5,219 bases of DNA from Desulfobacterales bacterium (GTDB taxonomy: Bacteria > Desulfobacterota > Desulfobacteria > Desulfobacterales > 4be13), in assembly GCA_029940115.1 (NCBI GenBank), contig JAOZRQ010000500.1, positions 1 through 5,219 on the forward strand, given 5' to 3'. Under the pieces are notes generated by a model, which was not told the DNA's origin, did no database searches, and saw only the letters and a list, made by a program, of their open reading frames with translations. A program made the position numbers and the translations under genes. Shown one piece after another: positions 5,209-5,219 of the stretch. Positions within the stretch are counted from its first letter, which is position 1, and each line of letters opens with the position of its first letter.

Positions 5209-5219
5209 TTGCAGTTCCG
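5206..5219. repeat. 57-base palindromic repeat, partial copy C cut by window end
   Basis: AGTTTGCAGTTCCG matches the first 14 bases of copies A and B with one change (T to C at 5212). The window ends inside it, so the palindrome itself is not visible. Confidence 0.55.

Overview
The window looks like chromosomal DNA of a free-living Gram-negative bacterium of middling GC content. My best guess is a Desulfobacterota (delta-proteobacterial) sulfate reducer. That guess rests on the style of the small heat-shock protein and on the abundance of short palindromic intergenic repeats, one of which reads through as a VVPP..GG..TTN peptide. No marker gene proves it.

Layout. A minus-strand gene (85-2256) encodes a large cytosolic protein with two family-2 glycosyltransferase domains separated by a tryptophan-rich predicted coiled coil. 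An 880-base gene-free stretch (2257-3138) follows, packed with repeats: a 57-base near-perfect palindrome just upstream of the glycosyltransferase ribosome site, a 141-base MITE-like element with 15-bp terminal inverted repeats and a 5-bp target duplication, and a cluster of small hairpins with a constant TGGC loop. A plus-strand gene (3139-4512) encodes a ManC/AlgA-type mannose-1-phosphate guanylyltransferase whose C-terminal isomerase (cupin) domain has lost its metal-binding histidines. A second copy of the 57-base palindrome fills the gap between manC and a convergent minus-strand Hsp20 gene (4584-4994). The Hsp20 leader (4995-5219) contains alternative hairpins, and a third palindrome copy appears to start at the window's right edge.

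How the genes relate. ManC makes GDP-mannose, a sugar donor for polysaccharide synthesis, and the divergent double glycosyltransferase is the kind of enzyme that uses sugar nucleotides to build O-antigen, capsule or exopolysaccharide. The two probably belong to one surface-polysaccharide locus. That is inferred from function and adjacency; no wzx, wzy or wza gene is visible. Hsp20 is an unrelated stress gene at the edge of the locus.

I found no complete undescribed system. The points most worth a second look are the unnamed MITE-like element, the two palindromic repeat families (one with compensated stems), the decayed isomerase domain of ManC, and the duplicated coiled-coil repeats and frame-changing tandem repeats inside the glycosyltransferase.
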